A stretch of DNA of 64,000 nucleotides from Iodobacter ciconiae (GCF_003952345.1 NZ_CP034433.1:2480001-2544000); one strand, 5' to 3'; positions 28,881 through 38,502 are shown, numbered from the stretch's first letter. Numbers and translations: made by a program. The notes: generated from the sequence alone by a model not told the origin.

Positions 28881-29007
28881 GCCGCCCTGCAAAAACCTCA
28901 AAATAAGTAAAACTACTCAATCAATCTCTTTTACTTGCTAAGATGCACATCATTTGCAACCGAGCATCGCTGGCAGTTTATGCATTAAACATAAACACTT
29001 AAAAAGT

Positions 29008-29023
29008 TACTTATATATAAGTA
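29008..29023. promoter_or_regulatory. 16-bp perfect palindrome upstream of trkA
   Basis: TACTTATATATAAGTA is a perfect palindrome in the 275-bp gap between the TPR gene and trkA. Its size and place suit an operator, but AT-rich palindromes also occur by chance. No bound factor can be named. Confidence 0.3.
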
Positions 29024-29155
29024 TGTAAGCATCAAGAGAAACATTACCCTTCAAAACTTGATGTTTTTTAGCCGAATACATCAATGCTTGTATAAAATCC
29101 GCTCTCATTTACTGAAACTGATGCCTGCATTTGGCTCATCAGATGGAAAAACATT

Positions 29156-30532
29156 GTGTCTAATATTCTGATCCTTGGTGCCGGACGCGTAGGTGCATCC
29201 GTTGCTGAACAGCTTGTTCACGAGCGCTATAACGTCACGATAGTGGATGAAAACCCGGAAAGTTTAAAACCACTGGCAGACCGGCTGGACCTGCGCACCG
29301 TAGTAGGCCATGCGGCCAGCCCGGCGGTGCTTGCTGCTGCCGGTGCAGCAGATGCAGATCTTTTACTCGCAGTGACACAGCTGGATGAGCTCAATATGGT
29401 GGCGTGCAAAATTGCCTATGAGCTATTCAATATCCCGACCCGGCTGGCACGGATTCGTGACCCGGACTTGCTTGCCCATCCGGAATTATTTGCCGATGGC
29501 AACTTTGCAATCGATCATGTCATTACCCCGGCACAAATTGTTACCGATTATCTGGTCAGCCTGGTTGAAACACCGGAAGCCCTGCAGGTACTGGATTTTG
29601 CCGACGGCAAAGCCCAGCTGGTTGCCACAAGAGTTGAAGCAGGAGCCCATATGGATGGGCAGGATCTGGCCTCGCTCAACAGGCTGCTTCCCAATATAGA
29701 CCGGCGGGTTGTTTCTATTTATCGCAAAGGTCACCGCATTCACCCTGATGGCAACACAACTTTACAAGTCGGGGACGAGGTTTTTTTTCTTGCCGCAACC
29801 GAGCATATCCGGGATGTTATCCAGGAAATGCGGGGCACGGAAACGCCCATCAAACGCATCACCCTTTCAGGAGGTGGCAATGTGGGATTCAGGCTAGCAC
29901 GTGCTTTGGAAAAAAACTATCAGGTTAAAATTATTGAAGCCAACCGTGAACGCGCCAACTGGCTGGCCGAAGTCCTGCCCGACACGCTGGTACTTAAGGG
30001 GGACGCTACTGACGAAGCGCTACTGGAAAGCGAACAGATTGAGCGCTGCGATCTGTACTTTGCTCTGACCTCGGATGATGAAGACAACATCATGTCCAGC
30101 CTGTTAGCCAAGCAAATGGGTGCGCGCAAAACCATCGCCATTATCAACCGCTCGCGTTACGTGGATCTGCTGCAAGGTGGCAAGATTGACGTAGCCATCT
30201 CACCGGCTGTTGCCACCATTGGCTCTCTGCTGGCCCATGTAAGAAGCGGTGATGTCGTGGCTGTTCACAGCCTGCGCCGTGGCGCTGCCGAGGCCATGGA
30301 ACTCATTGTGCATGGCACGCCCGCTACCTCGCGAGTAATTGGTAAAAAACTTGACGATATCAAACTGCCTTCGGGGGCAGACCTGGCGGCCATCGTTCGC
30401 GGGGAAAAAGTGCTGATTGCCCATGGAAGCACTATCATTGAAGCTGAAGATCATGTGATCCTCTTTGTTGATAACAAGGCTCATATCAGAGAAGTAGAAA
30501 AACTCTTTGCCGTTAAAATGGGGTTTTTCTAA
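29156..30532 (+). CDS. trkA: Trk potassium uptake regulatory subunit TrkA
   Basis: 458-residue peripheral NAD-binding subunit of the Trk potassium transporter. Two RCK halves are present, each with a Rossmann motif (ILGAGRVGASVAEQL at 6-20; LSGGGNVGFRLARAL around 238-252) followed by a TrkA-C domain. The start is the GTG at 29156 with GGA about ten bases upstream. It overlaps trkH by one base (TAATG), so the two are translated together. Confidence 0.96.
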   Translation: MSNILILGAGRVGASVAEQLVHERYNVTIVDENPESLKPLADRLDLRTVVGHAASPAVLAAAGAADADLLLAVTQLDELNMVACKIAYELFNIPTRLARIRDPDLLAHPELFADGNFAIDHVITPAQIVTDYLVSLVETPEALQVLDFADGKAQLVATRVEAGAHMDGQDLASLNRLLPNIDRRVVSIYRKGHRIHPDGNTTLQVGDEVFFLAATEHIRDVIQEMRGTETPIKRITLSGGGNVGFRLARALEKNYQVKIIEANRERANWLAEVLPDTLVLKGDATDEALLESEQIERCDLYFALTSDDEDNIMSSLLAKQMGARKTIAIINRSRYVDLLQGGKIDVAISPAVATIGSLLAHVRSGDVVAVHSLRRGAAEAMELIVHGTPATSRVIGKKLDDIKLPSGADLAAIVRGEKVLIAHGSTIIEAEDHVILFVDNKAHIREVEKLFAVKMGFF

Positions 30533-32001
30533 TGTCCCTCGCTCAACGCATCTTTCCTACGGTGAATATTCTGGCCCGGGTATCGGGCATATTTTCGCTC
30601 TGGATTTTGCTGCCCATTGCTGTGGCATGGTTTGGCAATGATAACGGTCTGTGGCCTTTTATTACCTCGCTGAGCAGCCTGCTGCTCTGCAGCGCGGCTT
30701 TGGCACTGCTCACCCGCGGCTATAAACGTGAAATGAAAGCACGGGATGGTTTTGTTCTGGTTGTAGGGCTATGGACGGTGCTGCCCGCCGTCTCTGCCCT
30801 GCCCCTGCTGCTCTATAACCCCAGCCTCACATTTACCCACGCCTATTTTGAGACCATGTCTGCCCTTACCACAACAGGGGCCACCGTGCTAACCGGCCTG
30901 GACCAGCTGCCGCCCTCGATTAATTTATGGCGGCATTTACTTAATTGGCTGGGTGGTATGGGGATTATCGTGTTAGCCGTCGCCATTTTACCCATGCTGG
31001 GTGTGGGCGGACTGCAGCTATTTAAGGCTGAAACGCCCGGGCCGATTAAAGATGCCAGGCTCACTCCGCGTATCAGAGAAACCGCCCGCAACTTATGGAT
31101 TGTCTACGCAGGGCTCACGTTAGCCTGCGCTTTACTGCTTAAGTTTGCCGGAGGCATGAGCTGGCTGGATGCCGTTTGCCACGCATTTGCAGCAATGTGC
31201 CTGGGCGGTTTTTCCACTCATGATGCCAGCGTTGGTTTTTTTAATTCGCCCATCATCGAAGCCATCCTGATTGTATTTATGCTGCTGGCCGCCACCAACT
31301 TTGCCACGCACTATGTAGCACTAACAGGGCGCAAACTCTCTACCTACTTAAAGGACTCCGAATTCAAAGCCATGATTTTGCTGATTCTGATCAGCACACT
31401 TGGCTGTGCAGCCTATCTAGTCGCTCAAAATACCTATGGGGATTATCTGACTTCACTCAGGCATGTCGCCTTTAACCTGGTATCAATTGCTACCGATTCG
31501 GGCTTTGCCAGCGTGGATTTTGGCTCGTGGCCTATTTTTGTGCCGCTTCTCATGCTGTTCCTATCCTGTATTACCGCCTGCTCTGGCTCTACAGGCGGCG
31601 GCATTAAAATGATCCGGACGCTGATTATGATGCGCGAATCCAGCCGGCAAATGTCAAGCTTACTGCACCCCAATGCAGTGCATCCGCTACGAGTCAACGG
31701 CATGGCGATTCCGCACCAGATTATTTTTGCCGTCATGGGATTTATTTTTCTATACGCAATGAGTGTGTTTGTACTCACCTTTTTACTATTACTTTCTGGT
31801 CTGGACTTTCTCTCCAGCTTTACCGCCGTCATCGCCTGCATTAATAACGCAGGCCCCGGCCTTGGTGTTGTCGGCCCTGCATCCAACTATGGCGTACTAA
31901 GCAATATACAAATCTGGATTTGTAATTTCGCCATGCTGCTTGGGCGCTTGGAGGTCTTTTCGCTGCTAATTTTATTTACGCGTGTTTTCTGGAAATCCTA
32001 A
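30532..32001 (+). CDS. trkH: Trk potassium uptake channel subunit TrkH
   Basis: 489-residue integral membrane protein with four repeated M1-P-M2 units. Pore-loop selectivity stretches can be seen in SALTTTGATVLTG, AMCLGGFSTHDAS, ATDSGFASVD and CINNAGPGLG. It forms the potassium-conducting part with TrkA, immediately upstream and overlapping. The length is typical (about 483). Confidence 0.96.
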   Translation: MSLAQRIFPTVNILARVSGIFSLWILLPIAVAWFGNDNGLWPFITSLSSLLLCSAALALLTRGYKREMKARDGFVLVVGLWTVLPAVSALPLLLYNPSLTFTHAYFETMSALTTTGATVLTGLDQLPPSINLWRHLLNWLGGMGIIVLAVAILPMLGVGGLQLFKAETPGPIKDARLTPRIRETARNLWIVYAGLTLACALLLKFAGGMSWLDAVCHAFAAMCLGGFSTHDASVGFFNSPIIEAILIVFMLLAATNFATHYVALTGRKLSTYLKDSEFKAMILLILISTLGCAAYLVAQNTYGDYLTSLRHVAFNLVSIATDSGFASVDFGSWPIFVPLLMLFLSCITACSGSTGGGIKMIRTLIMMRESSRQMSSLLHPNAVHPLRVNGMAIPHQIIFAVMGFIFLYAMSVFVLTFLLLLSGLDFLSSFTAVIACINNAGPGLGVVGPASNYGVLSNIQIWICNFAMLLGRLEVFSLLILFTRVFWKS

Positions 32002-32619
32002 GCAATATCAGGGAGTAAAACCCAAATCTACCAACTAAAGATCAAAAGCATTGCTGGCTTTTATAGGGTGTCCAAGCCGATTTTCTTGCGCATCACTTTC
32101 GCCCCATAACGACCTTATCGTTGAGCCCCCTATAACTCATGTGCAGGCGTTGCATCATTCGTAGGACAGGTGCTAAGCAAAGTCTAAAAGACCTTTTTAG
32201 TGCCTGCGGCACATTAATTTTGGAGCGGTAGCCACCGCGGGGGCCTTCCTTTCTTGAACGGCCAAGAAACGAAGCCAAAGAAGGCCGCCCCACGAAACAC
32301 GAAGGCCCCTGCGCTGCGGACAATCGAGTCGGCGGCGGGCGGGATTGGCTCGCTGCCTCGCTCCCTTGCCGAAACCCCGCCCCGCTTGTTCCTCGCTACG
32401 GCGTGTTTCAAGGGGACTTTAAAAAGCCCCATGCAGAGCGCGCGGTCATTACATTTTTTCGCTGTTTGCTATGATGAAGCCAAATTGCTTAGCACCGATA
32501 ACCACTCCCCCTCCCTACATACTCTGTTTTTCCCAAAGGTAATACGTCAATACAAGCGCAAATCTGAAGCTGTTAAACTGCGCGTCCTACCGCAGCACAA
32601 CGATCAATAGAGCCTTAAA
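32002..32619. other. Long intergenic stretch rich in repeat sequence
   Basis: No convincing gene in 618 bp. It contains copy B of the dispersed repeat (32177-32245), a GC-rich continuation to about 32400 and a short GGGGACTTTAAAAAGCCCC hairpin near 32412-32430. Open frames on both strands here have unusual composition (Pro/Arg/Gly-rich) and no family resemblance. Confidence 0.6.
32177..32245 (-). repeat. Dispersed intergenic repeat, copy B
   Basis: Reverse complement matches copy A at 6512-6579: both share CCGCGGTGGCTACCGCTCC, a GTGCC/GGCAC hairpin and CACTAAAAAGG. Flanking similarity fades after the CCGCGG end. It lies between trkH and the LysE-type gene. Confidence 0.6.
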
Positions 32620-33252
32620 ATGGATGTATTCATCACCGGTTTTTTACTTTCTATTTCACTTTGCCTGGATCTGGGCATCGTCAACGTCGCCCTGATCGAT
32701 ACCAGCCTGAAACACGGCCCCCGCCCCGCGCTGTGGATGGGCTTTGGCTCGTGTTTTGGTGATATGGTTTGGGCGATTGTTTCTCTTTTAGGCATGAGTG
32801 TCTTGCTGCAATTTACGGCAGTCAGGTGGATCACCTGGCTTGGTGGCGGTACAGTTTTACTTTATCTTGCGGTCAAAATGGCAAGGCAGGCCTGGCAAGA
32901 CGCCCGGCAAGTAGAAAGTACCTCCATTCCTCATACGGGCCGCAGAGGGATGTTTAGCAAAGGCATGATGCTGGCTATGGCCTCGCCTTCATCCATTCTC
33001 TGGTTTGCCGCGGTAGGCGGCAGCCTGATCGCTCAGGCCACCGATGGCAGCCTGCTCTCTACAACGCGTTTTCTTAGCGGATTTTTTACCGGCGGCATGG
33101 CCTGGACTTTGCTGATGGTTTACAGCGCCACCCACGGGGCCAGGCTATTTGGTCAGCGTTTTACCCAAGGCTGCCTATTACTATCAGCCGTGCTTTATCT
33201 ATGGTTTGCCGGTTTAGTGCTGGTAAATGGCTATCGAAATTTAATGATTTAA
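32620..33252 (+). CDS. LysE/RhtB-family exporter
   Basis: 210-residue membrane protein with about six transmembrane segments, beginning MDVFITGFLLSISLCLDLG as in LysE-type amino-acid exporters. The conserved region after the first helix (GIVNVALIDTSLKHGPRPAL) aligns with the family P-G-P substrate region. The substrate cannot be told from sequence. It is monocistronic, between a repeat-rich gap and a REP-like palindrome. Confidence 0.88.
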   Translation: MDVFITGFLLSISLCLDLGIVNVALIDTSLKHGPRPALWMGFGSCFGDMVWAIVSLLGMSVLLQFTAVRWITWLGGGTVLLYLAVKMARQAWQDARQVESTSIPHTGRRGMFSKGMMLAMASPSSILWFAAVGGSLIAQATDGSLLSTTRFLSGFFTGGMAWTLLMVYSATHGARLFGQRFTQGCLLLSAVLYLWFAGLVLVNGYRNLMI

Positions 33253-33412
33253 ACTCCGAAATAACATAACTTTTAAAAATATAACAAAATACCTTTTATT
33301 AAAAAATAAAACACTAAATCTTCAAGCACAAAAAAGACGGCATTTCACGAAAAAGTAAATTTAAAATTACAAAGCTACGCTCAATAATATGCCACGTAGC
33401 CCGGGCGATATC

Positions 33413-33548
33413 CAATCCTATCAACTTAAAAACGGCATCGTAGGATGCGGCTTTAGCCGCGAATATTTTAAAAGCAGCGCTTTCGCGGCTAAAGCCGCTC
33501 CTACAAAAATATCTAAAATCATGCTTTTTCTCTACGTTGATAGGATTG
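33413..33548. repeat. Nested palindromic element (REP hairpin inside 13-bp inverted repeats)
   Basis: Outer arms CAATCCTATCAAC (33413-33425) and GTTGATAGGATTG (33536-33548) are perfect inverted repeats. Inside them, GTAGGATGCGGCTTTAGCC(GCGAA) at 33440-33463 and TTCGCGGCTAAAGCCGCTCC(TAC) at 33482-33504 pair as a REP-type hairpin of a kind widespread in proteobacteria. The whole occupies 136 bp downstream of both the LysE-type gene and the convergent metQ-like gene, so it may also stop transcription. Confidence 0.65.
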
Positions 33549-33566
33549 AGGCTGTATCCTCTGCAA

Positions 33567-34349
33567 TTAAAATGCCGGAACTACTGCGCCTGCATATTTA
33601 CCTTCAATAAAAGTCTTAACCTGCTGGCTGGTTAAAGCTGCAGCTAATTTTTTAATAGCAGTACTATCTTTATTATCCGGACGGGCCACCAGATAATTCA
33701 CATAGGGCGAGCTGCGATCTTCCAGAGCTAATGAGTCTTTAAGCGGATTTAGCTTGGCTTCCAATGCATAATTAGTATTAATTAGTGCCAAATCAACCTG
33801 ATCCAATACCCGCGCCAGCATGGCGGCATCCAGCTCTTTAAACTTTAATTTCTTCGGGTTTTCAATAATGTCTTTAGGGGTTGATAAAGCATTCTTTGCA
33901 TCTTTCAGTTTTAATAGACCTGATTTTTGCAGCAGTAATAAAGCACGGCCGCTATTGCTGCCTTCGTTTGGAATAGCAATCGTTGCACCATTTGGTAAGT
34001 CTTTTAATAATTTATATTTGCGTGAGTAAGCGCCAAACGGCTCTATATGCACACCTGCTACAATCACCAGATTTGTGCCCTTACCTTTATTAAAATTATC
34101 TAAATAAGGCTTAGTCTGAAAGTAATTGGCATCAATATTTTTTTGATCAACTTGTAAATTAGGCTGCACATAATCAGTAAAAACTTTAACTTGTAAATCA
34201 ACACCTTCTTTAGCTAATTGGGGTTTAAGCAGTTCCAAAATTTCAGCATGAGGAACAGCTGTTGCAGCAACAGTGAGTTTTTCTGCCGCCTGGGCAAACC
34301 CGGTTGCCAGTAAAGCAGCCAGGGTACTAAGAACCAGTGTTTTTTTCAT
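33567..34349 (-). CDS. metQ: MetQ/NlpA-family substrate-binding protein
   Basis: 260-residue periplasmic binding protein of the MetQ/NlpA family, which delivers methionine to the MetNI ABC transporter. It has a Sec signal peptide (cleavage near AQA-AEK) but no lipobox cysteine, so it is a soluble periplasmic form rather than the usual lipoprotein. The core shows the family features (ATAVPHAEILE, IDANYFQTKPYLD, GATIAIPNEGSNSGRALLLL). No metN or metI lies nearby, so it is an orphan and could serve a transporter elsewhere. Ligand specificity is not proven by sequence. Confidence 0.9.
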   Translation of the reverse strand: MKKTLVLSTLAALLATGFAQAAEKLTVAATAVPHAEILELLKPQLAKEGVDLQVKVFTDYVQPNLQVDQKNIDANYFQTKPYLDNFNKGKGTNLVIVAGVHIEPFGAYSRKYKLLKDLPNGATIAIPNEGSNSGRALLLLQKSGLLKLKDAKNALSTPKDIIENPKKLKFKELDAAMLARVLDQVDLALINTNYALEAKLNPLKDSLALEDRSSPYVNYLVARPDNKDSTAIKKLAAALTSQQVKTFIEGKYAGAVVPAF

Positions 34350-34589
34350 TTCAATTCCTTCTTTATTGTGCGGGGCTAAAGCCGAATGTCTTGATTTGCC
34401 TGAAGTCTAACAAGCATTATTCGCACAAAAAAGAAATATTAAATAACTTATATATAACAAAACAAACTATTAACCGATTTTAGAAGATAATCCCAAATGC
34501 ATATTGATCGACCCACAAAAGCATGCAAGGATACATCTTGGCAAACGAAATCATAAAGGCGAGTACAATCAAGGCTCTATAAGGATTGA

Positions 34590-35333
34590 ATGACCGTTAT
34601 GCCCCTTCACTACCTCCGCACCCTTACCGCCCCAGAACGTACCGACAGCAATAATCTACACCTTGGAATTACCCTCTGCTTTGTTGCAGGCGCGACCAAC
34701 GCAGGAGGTTTTTTGGCCGTTGGCCAGTATACATCGCATATGACGGGAATTTTATCGGGGCTGGCCGATAACTGGGTGCTGGGCAAGCCCTCCCTGATCA
34801 TTGCTGCTGTAGCCAGTTTACTAATGTTTATGGCAGGAGCCATTGCGTCGACCCTGCTGATAAACTGGGCACGCCGCCGGGGTAGCCGCAGCCTATATGC
34901 GGAGCCCCTGATGCTGGAGGCCTTGCTCTTACTCTGTTTTGGCCTGCTGGGCGGCCAGCTTGACTCTCACTCGGGCAGCCTGATTTCCCTTACCATGCTA
35001 CTGCTGTGCTTCATTATGGGCCTGCAAAACGCCATCATTACCAAGATTTCCAAAGCGGTAATTCGCACGACCCACCTGACGGGCCTCATCACCGATATCA
35101 GCATCGAGCTTGGGCGGCTATTTTATTGGAACCGCAATCCCGGCGCCTCCGCCCATATTAAGGTGCTGTGCGATCGTAAACACCTCAAAGTACAAAGCAG
35201 TCTGGTCATGGCATTTTTTTGTGGCGCAGTACTGGGAGCCTATGGCTTTAGCCATTTGGGCTTTAGCTCAACTATTTTTCTGGCATTTATTCTGGCACTT
35301 CTTGCAATCGGGCCACTGATTAAAGATTTTTAG
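34590..35333 (+). CDS. DUF1275 (YoaK-type) membrane protein
   Basis: 247-residue integral membrane protein of the YoaK/DUF1275 family, function unknown. About six transmembrane segments are seen; family-typical stretches include ATNAGGFLAVGQYTSHMTG near the N-terminus and GLQNAIITKISKAVIRTTHL in the middle. AAGGA lies five bases before the ATG at 34590; another ATG three codons on is possible. It is divergent from metQ with a 240-bp AT-rich gap, and tail-to-tail with the VanZ gene (2 bp between stops). Confidence 0.88.
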   Translation: MTVMPLHYLRTLTAPERTDSNNLHLGITLCFVAGATNAGGFLAVGQYTSHMTGILSGLADNWVLGKPSLIIAAVASLLMFMAGAIASTLLINWARRRGSRSLYAEPLMLEALLLLCFGLLGGQLDSHSGSLISLTMLLLCFIMGLQNAIITKISKAVIRTTHLTGLITDISIELGRLFYWNRNPGASAHIKVLCDRKHLKVQSSLVMAFFCGAVLGAYGFSHLGFSSTIFLAFILALLAIGPLIKDF

Positions 35334-35335
35334 CT

Positions 35336-36442
35336 CTACCAGGATTCTTCACGCGGCGCACGAACAGCCAGCCACAGCAGCAGGGCAATAGCGCCATAAG
35401 GCCACAAATCACTAATAACCGCCGACAGGCCATTAAAGTGCAGCAAGTGCCCGTAATGCCAGCGAAATAGCGGCAAGGTAGCAGATAACTGTGGCGTCAA
35501 TGGCCACAACCAGCTAATCACCAGAGCAAAAGCCAGCGCCAGCGCACCAACTAAGGCTCTCCACCGCCGGTTCAGACGCCAGAGCAGCACCAGGGCCAGC
35601 GTGCCCAATGCGCCTCCCACCACAATATTGATATTGATCCAGGCAAAGAACTGCGCGGGTTTAAGCAGTAAGCCCGCAAAGCCCAGCTTGAGCAGCAGGG
35701 CGGTCAACAGAGTAAAGCGAATTGCCTTAGGGCTTTGCCAGGTATGGCGCACCAAAACCGACACAAACAATGCCACCCCCAGAAAGTGCAGCATCATGCC
35801 ACCGCCTTCCAGCAATCTTAAAAAAAGCTTGGCATTTTGTAATGGCGATTCAAAAGGCTGGGGTAAGCCGGGAAATTCAACCACCACACCCAGAAAAGGC
35901 TGTGACGGGTCCAGTTGAGTAATAAACCACAAAACCAGCCAAGTGATGCCCCACTCCACAGCCGGACCCGGCGCAAACCAAGCATGACGAGCGGCCAGCC
36001 AGCGGTTTTGCCAGTAACGATGCCCTAAAATAAGCGCTAATAGCACACCAAGAAAGGCACCAAAACTATTGCTTAAAATATCTAAATTAGACGCTACGCG
36101 GCCAGGCAAAAATTGCTGAATAAACTCAACTGTCGATGATAAAACCAAACCCGACAATGCCGCTAAAAAACTGCCATAGCGAAGATGACGAAAAGAAATG
36201 GCAAGGCTAAAACCCAGGGGTAAATAAGCCAGCACATTAACCGTATTATCGAAGAAGGTGAAGTAATAAGGCAGAGGATAGGCAAAAAACGCCCAGACCG
36301 GTTCCCCTGTAAAACGCCAGCCACTAAAAGGATAAAGGCTGATCACCAGAATCACCAGCACCGAGCAAAAAGCAATATACCGAGGCACTCTAGTCGGGGC
36401 AATTTGCCGGGAAAGATAACTGATGGTGAGGAAATGTTTCAT
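35336..36442 (-). CDS. VanZ-family membrane protein
   Basis: 368-residue membrane protein with roughly ten hydrophobic segments. The N-terminal 140 residues fit VanZ-like (DNTVNVLAYLPLGFSLA, SSTVEFIQQFLPGRVASNLDIL), a domain named for a teicoplanin-resistance protein but mostly of unknown function. The C-terminal half is a further set of helices without recognised family. It starts 3 bases after the T-run of the polyamine-operon terminator, so it probably has its own promoter in that short region or depends on read-through. Confidence 0.85.
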   Translation of the reverse strand: MKHFLTISYLSRQIAPTRVPRYIAFCSVLVILVISLYPFSGWRFTGEPVWAFFAYPLPYYFTFFDNTVNVLAYLPLGFSLAISFRHLRYGSFLAALSGLVLSSTVEFIQQFLPGRVASNLDILSNSFGAFLGVLLALILGHRYWQNRWLAARHAWFAPGPAVEWGITWLVLWFITQLDPSQPFLGVVVEFPGLPQPFESPLQNAKLFLRLLEGGGMMLHFLGVALFVSVLVRHTWQSPKAIRFTLLTALLLKLGFAGLLLKPAQFFAWININIVVGGALGTLALVLLWRLNRRWRALVGALALAFALVISWLWPLTPQLSATLPLFRWHYGHLLHFNGLSAVISDLWPYGAIALLLWLAVRAPREESW

Positions 36443-36444
36443 TC

Positions 36445-36479
36445 AAAAAAAGGGAGAGCCACACTCTTGCAGCCCTCCC
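36445..36479 (-). terminator. Rho-independent terminator of the polyamine transporter operon
   Basis: On the minus strand a GC-rich stem (bases 36479 to 36452, GGGAGGGCT paired with AGC/GGCTCTCCC) is followed by seven T (36451-36445). It lies about ten bases past the stop of the binding-protein gene. Confidence 0.8.
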
Positions 36480-36488
36480 CGATGCCCA

Positions 36489-37547
36489 TTATTTAGAGGT
36501 TTTAACCTGAGTCCACAGGCGGCTTAAATCACGGCGTTGCTTGGCATCAAGCGGCTTAAGTTGCTGCAGTTTTTTTAACGCTGCATCATCCGGAAATACC
36601 GCAGTATTCTTTTTCATTTCAGCATTTACAAAAGGTGCAGCTGCGCTATTTGGATTGCCCGTCCCCACCATATTAGTCAGCTCGCTAGAATTTTTGCCCT
36701 CCAGCATAAAGTTAACAAATTTATGCGCGAGATCCGGGCGGGGTGCGGACTTTAACAGCATCATATTATCCACAGACAGGGTGTTCCCTTCCTTTTGCAG
36801 GCCATAGCTGATACTAAAGGCTCGCTTGGCGGTTTTAGCATCGGTTGCAGCCTGGAACATATCACTAGAGTAACCATGAGCTACCCAGATATTACCCAGG
36901 GTTAATTCCTTGATATAACTTTGTGAATTAAATGCTGCCCAGAAAGGCTTGGCCTTGATAATGGTTTCCTGCGCTTTTTTCCACTCTTCCGGCTTAGTGG
37001 AGTTTGGGGAAAAACCGTTATACATCAAAGATGCCGCAAATAATTCATTCGCATCATCAAGAACCGTTACCTTGCCTTTAATTTTAGCCAATACTACCGG
37101 ATCAAAAATCACGGACCATGAATTTGGCTCAATACCCAGCTCTTTTAGCTTGGTTTGATTAAAGCCCAGCAAAGTCGTGGTAAAAGAATAAGGCAAAGAG
37201 AACTGATTACCCGGGTCAAACTGGCTATTTAAAAATGTTGGACTCACATTTTTGATATTAACAAGTTTGGATTTATCCAGCGGCTGCACCATACCCTGCT
37301 TAATCAGAGGGGGCATTGCAAACCCGGTAGGCACAACCACATCATAGCCTTTAGCACCGGCGCTCAGTTTAGCCAGCATCTCCTCCATTGCACCATAATA
37401 ATCTTGTACCACCCGACATTTACATTCTGCCTGAAAACGTTTAACCGTTTCTGGCGCAATATAATTGTTCCAGTTATAAATGTGGAGCACGTCTTCGGCA
37501 TTTGCCACGCTGGCAGCCAATAAAAACGTGAACAATAATTTCTTCAT
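36489..37547 (-). CDS. potD: Spermidine/putrescine ABC transporter, periplasmic binding protein
   Basis: 352-residue PotD/PotF-type binding protein. Signal peptide MKKLLFTFLLAASVANAED cleaves near ANA-ED. Family features: LHIYNWNNYIAPETVKRF at the mature N-terminus, YDVVVPTGFAMPPLIKQGM and the C-terminal LSRLWTQVK. The order ATPase-permease-permease-binding protein resembles E. coli potABCD rather than potFGHI, but spermidine versus putrescine preference cannot be judged. A 180-bp gap separates it from the upstream permease gene and may contain a separate promoter, since binding proteins are needed in excess. Confidence 0.9.
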   Translation of the reverse strand: MKKLLFTFLLAASVANAEDVLHIYNWNNYIAPETVKRFQAECKCRVVQDYYGAMEEMLAKLSAGAKGYDVVVPTGFAMPPLIKQGMVQPLDKSKLVNIKNVSPTFLNSQFDPGNQFSLPYSFTTTLLGFNQTKLKELGIEPNSWSVIFDPVVLAKIKGKVTVLDDANELFAASLMYNGFSPNSTKPEEWKKAQETIIKAKPFWAAFNSQSYIKELTLGNIWVAHGYSSDMFQAATDAKTAKRAFSISYGLQKEGNTLSVDNMMLLKSAPRPDLAHKFVNFMLEGKNSSELTNMVGTGNPNSAAAPFVNAEMKKNTAVFPDDAALKKLQQLKPLDAKQRRDLSRLWTQVKTSK

Positions 37548-37727
37548 GTCTCAAATACTCCAAGACGGTTAAATTAAAAAGACCCGCTGATTATGCCCTG
37601 TTTTACGCAATCTATTTCCAGCACCAGTACAAATATTACGGATATAGCATCAGCATAAAAAACCAGCTCATCCGCACATTAAATGACACTGGCGTCGCAA
37701 AGGCAGATCATGCCCGCCTCAGCCAAA

Positions 37728-38501
37728 TTACTTCGCTCTTAAAGCTCCGGGAGCCAATTTTCCGGCAATCAAAATCAAGGCCAAAGTCAGCAGCATCAAC
37801 AATGTGGAAATCGCATTTACTTCCGGCGTTACGGCGATTCTGATCATGGAGTAAATTTGCAGCGGCAAGGTAGAAGCGCCCGCTCCTGCCGTAAAAAAGG
37901 TAATCACAAAATCATCAATCGATAAAGTGAATGCCATCAAAGCACCAGCAATAATCCCCGGCATAATTAAAGGCATAGTAATTAAATAAAATGCCTGTAA
38001 TGGTGTGGCTCCCAAATCTCGTGCAGCCTCTACCAACGCTTCATCCATACCCTGCAGGCGCGAGCGCACCACAATTGCTACAAAACCAATACAGAAAGCG
38101 ATATGCGCCAGTGCGACCGAAAACAAACCCAATGTCATATTTAGCATGACAAAAAACATTAATAGCGAAACGCCCATTAAGATTTCAGGAATAGCAATCG
38201 GGGTGAGCACTAAAACCGGTAACAGGCGCAGCTTGTATTTATACATCGCCATACCCGCTAAAGTACCGAAAATAGTGGCAAAAACACTGGTAATCACACC
38301 AATCAATAAAGAGTTACGAGCTGCAAGCAGCATCTGCTCATTATTAAATAAAATGCGATACCACTTAAACGTAAACCCAACCCATTCGGCATTTAAGCGT
38401 GAATCATTAAAGGAATACACCACCACGATCACAAGCGGTAAATACAAAAAGCCATAGGTTAATAAGGCCACTGCCCATAGCCATTTATTTTGCTTAGTCA
38501 T
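37728..38501 (-). CDS. potC: Spermidine/putrescine ABC transporter permease (PotC-type)
   Basis: 257-residue inner-membrane permease with about six helices and the EAA loop (EAARDLGATPLQAFYLITMP) that contacts the ATPase. I start at the ATG at 38501 because GAAGGA sits about eight bases upstream; the open frame has another ATG six codons earlier that would overlap potB. The gene begins one base after the potB stop, consistent with coupled translation. Confidence 0.92.
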   Translation of the reverse strand: MTKQNKWLWAVALLTYGFLYLPLVIVVVYSFNDSRLNAEWVGFTFKWYRILFNNEQMLLAARNSLLIGVITSVFATIFGTLAGMAMYKYKLRLLPVLVLTPIAIPEILMGVSLLMFFVMLNMTLGLFSVALAHIAFCIGFVAIVVRSRLQGMDEALVEAARDLGATPLQAFYLITMPLIMPGIIAGALMAFTLSIDDFVITFFTAGAGASTLPLQIYSMIRIAVTPEVNAISTLLMLLTLALILIAGKLAPGALRAK

Positions 38502-38502
38502 G

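Noticed and set aside
32254..32610. 118-codon plus-strand open frame downstream of the repeat at 32177
   Set aside because: It starts within repeat-derived GC-rich sequence, has odd composition and no ribosome-binding site or known domain.
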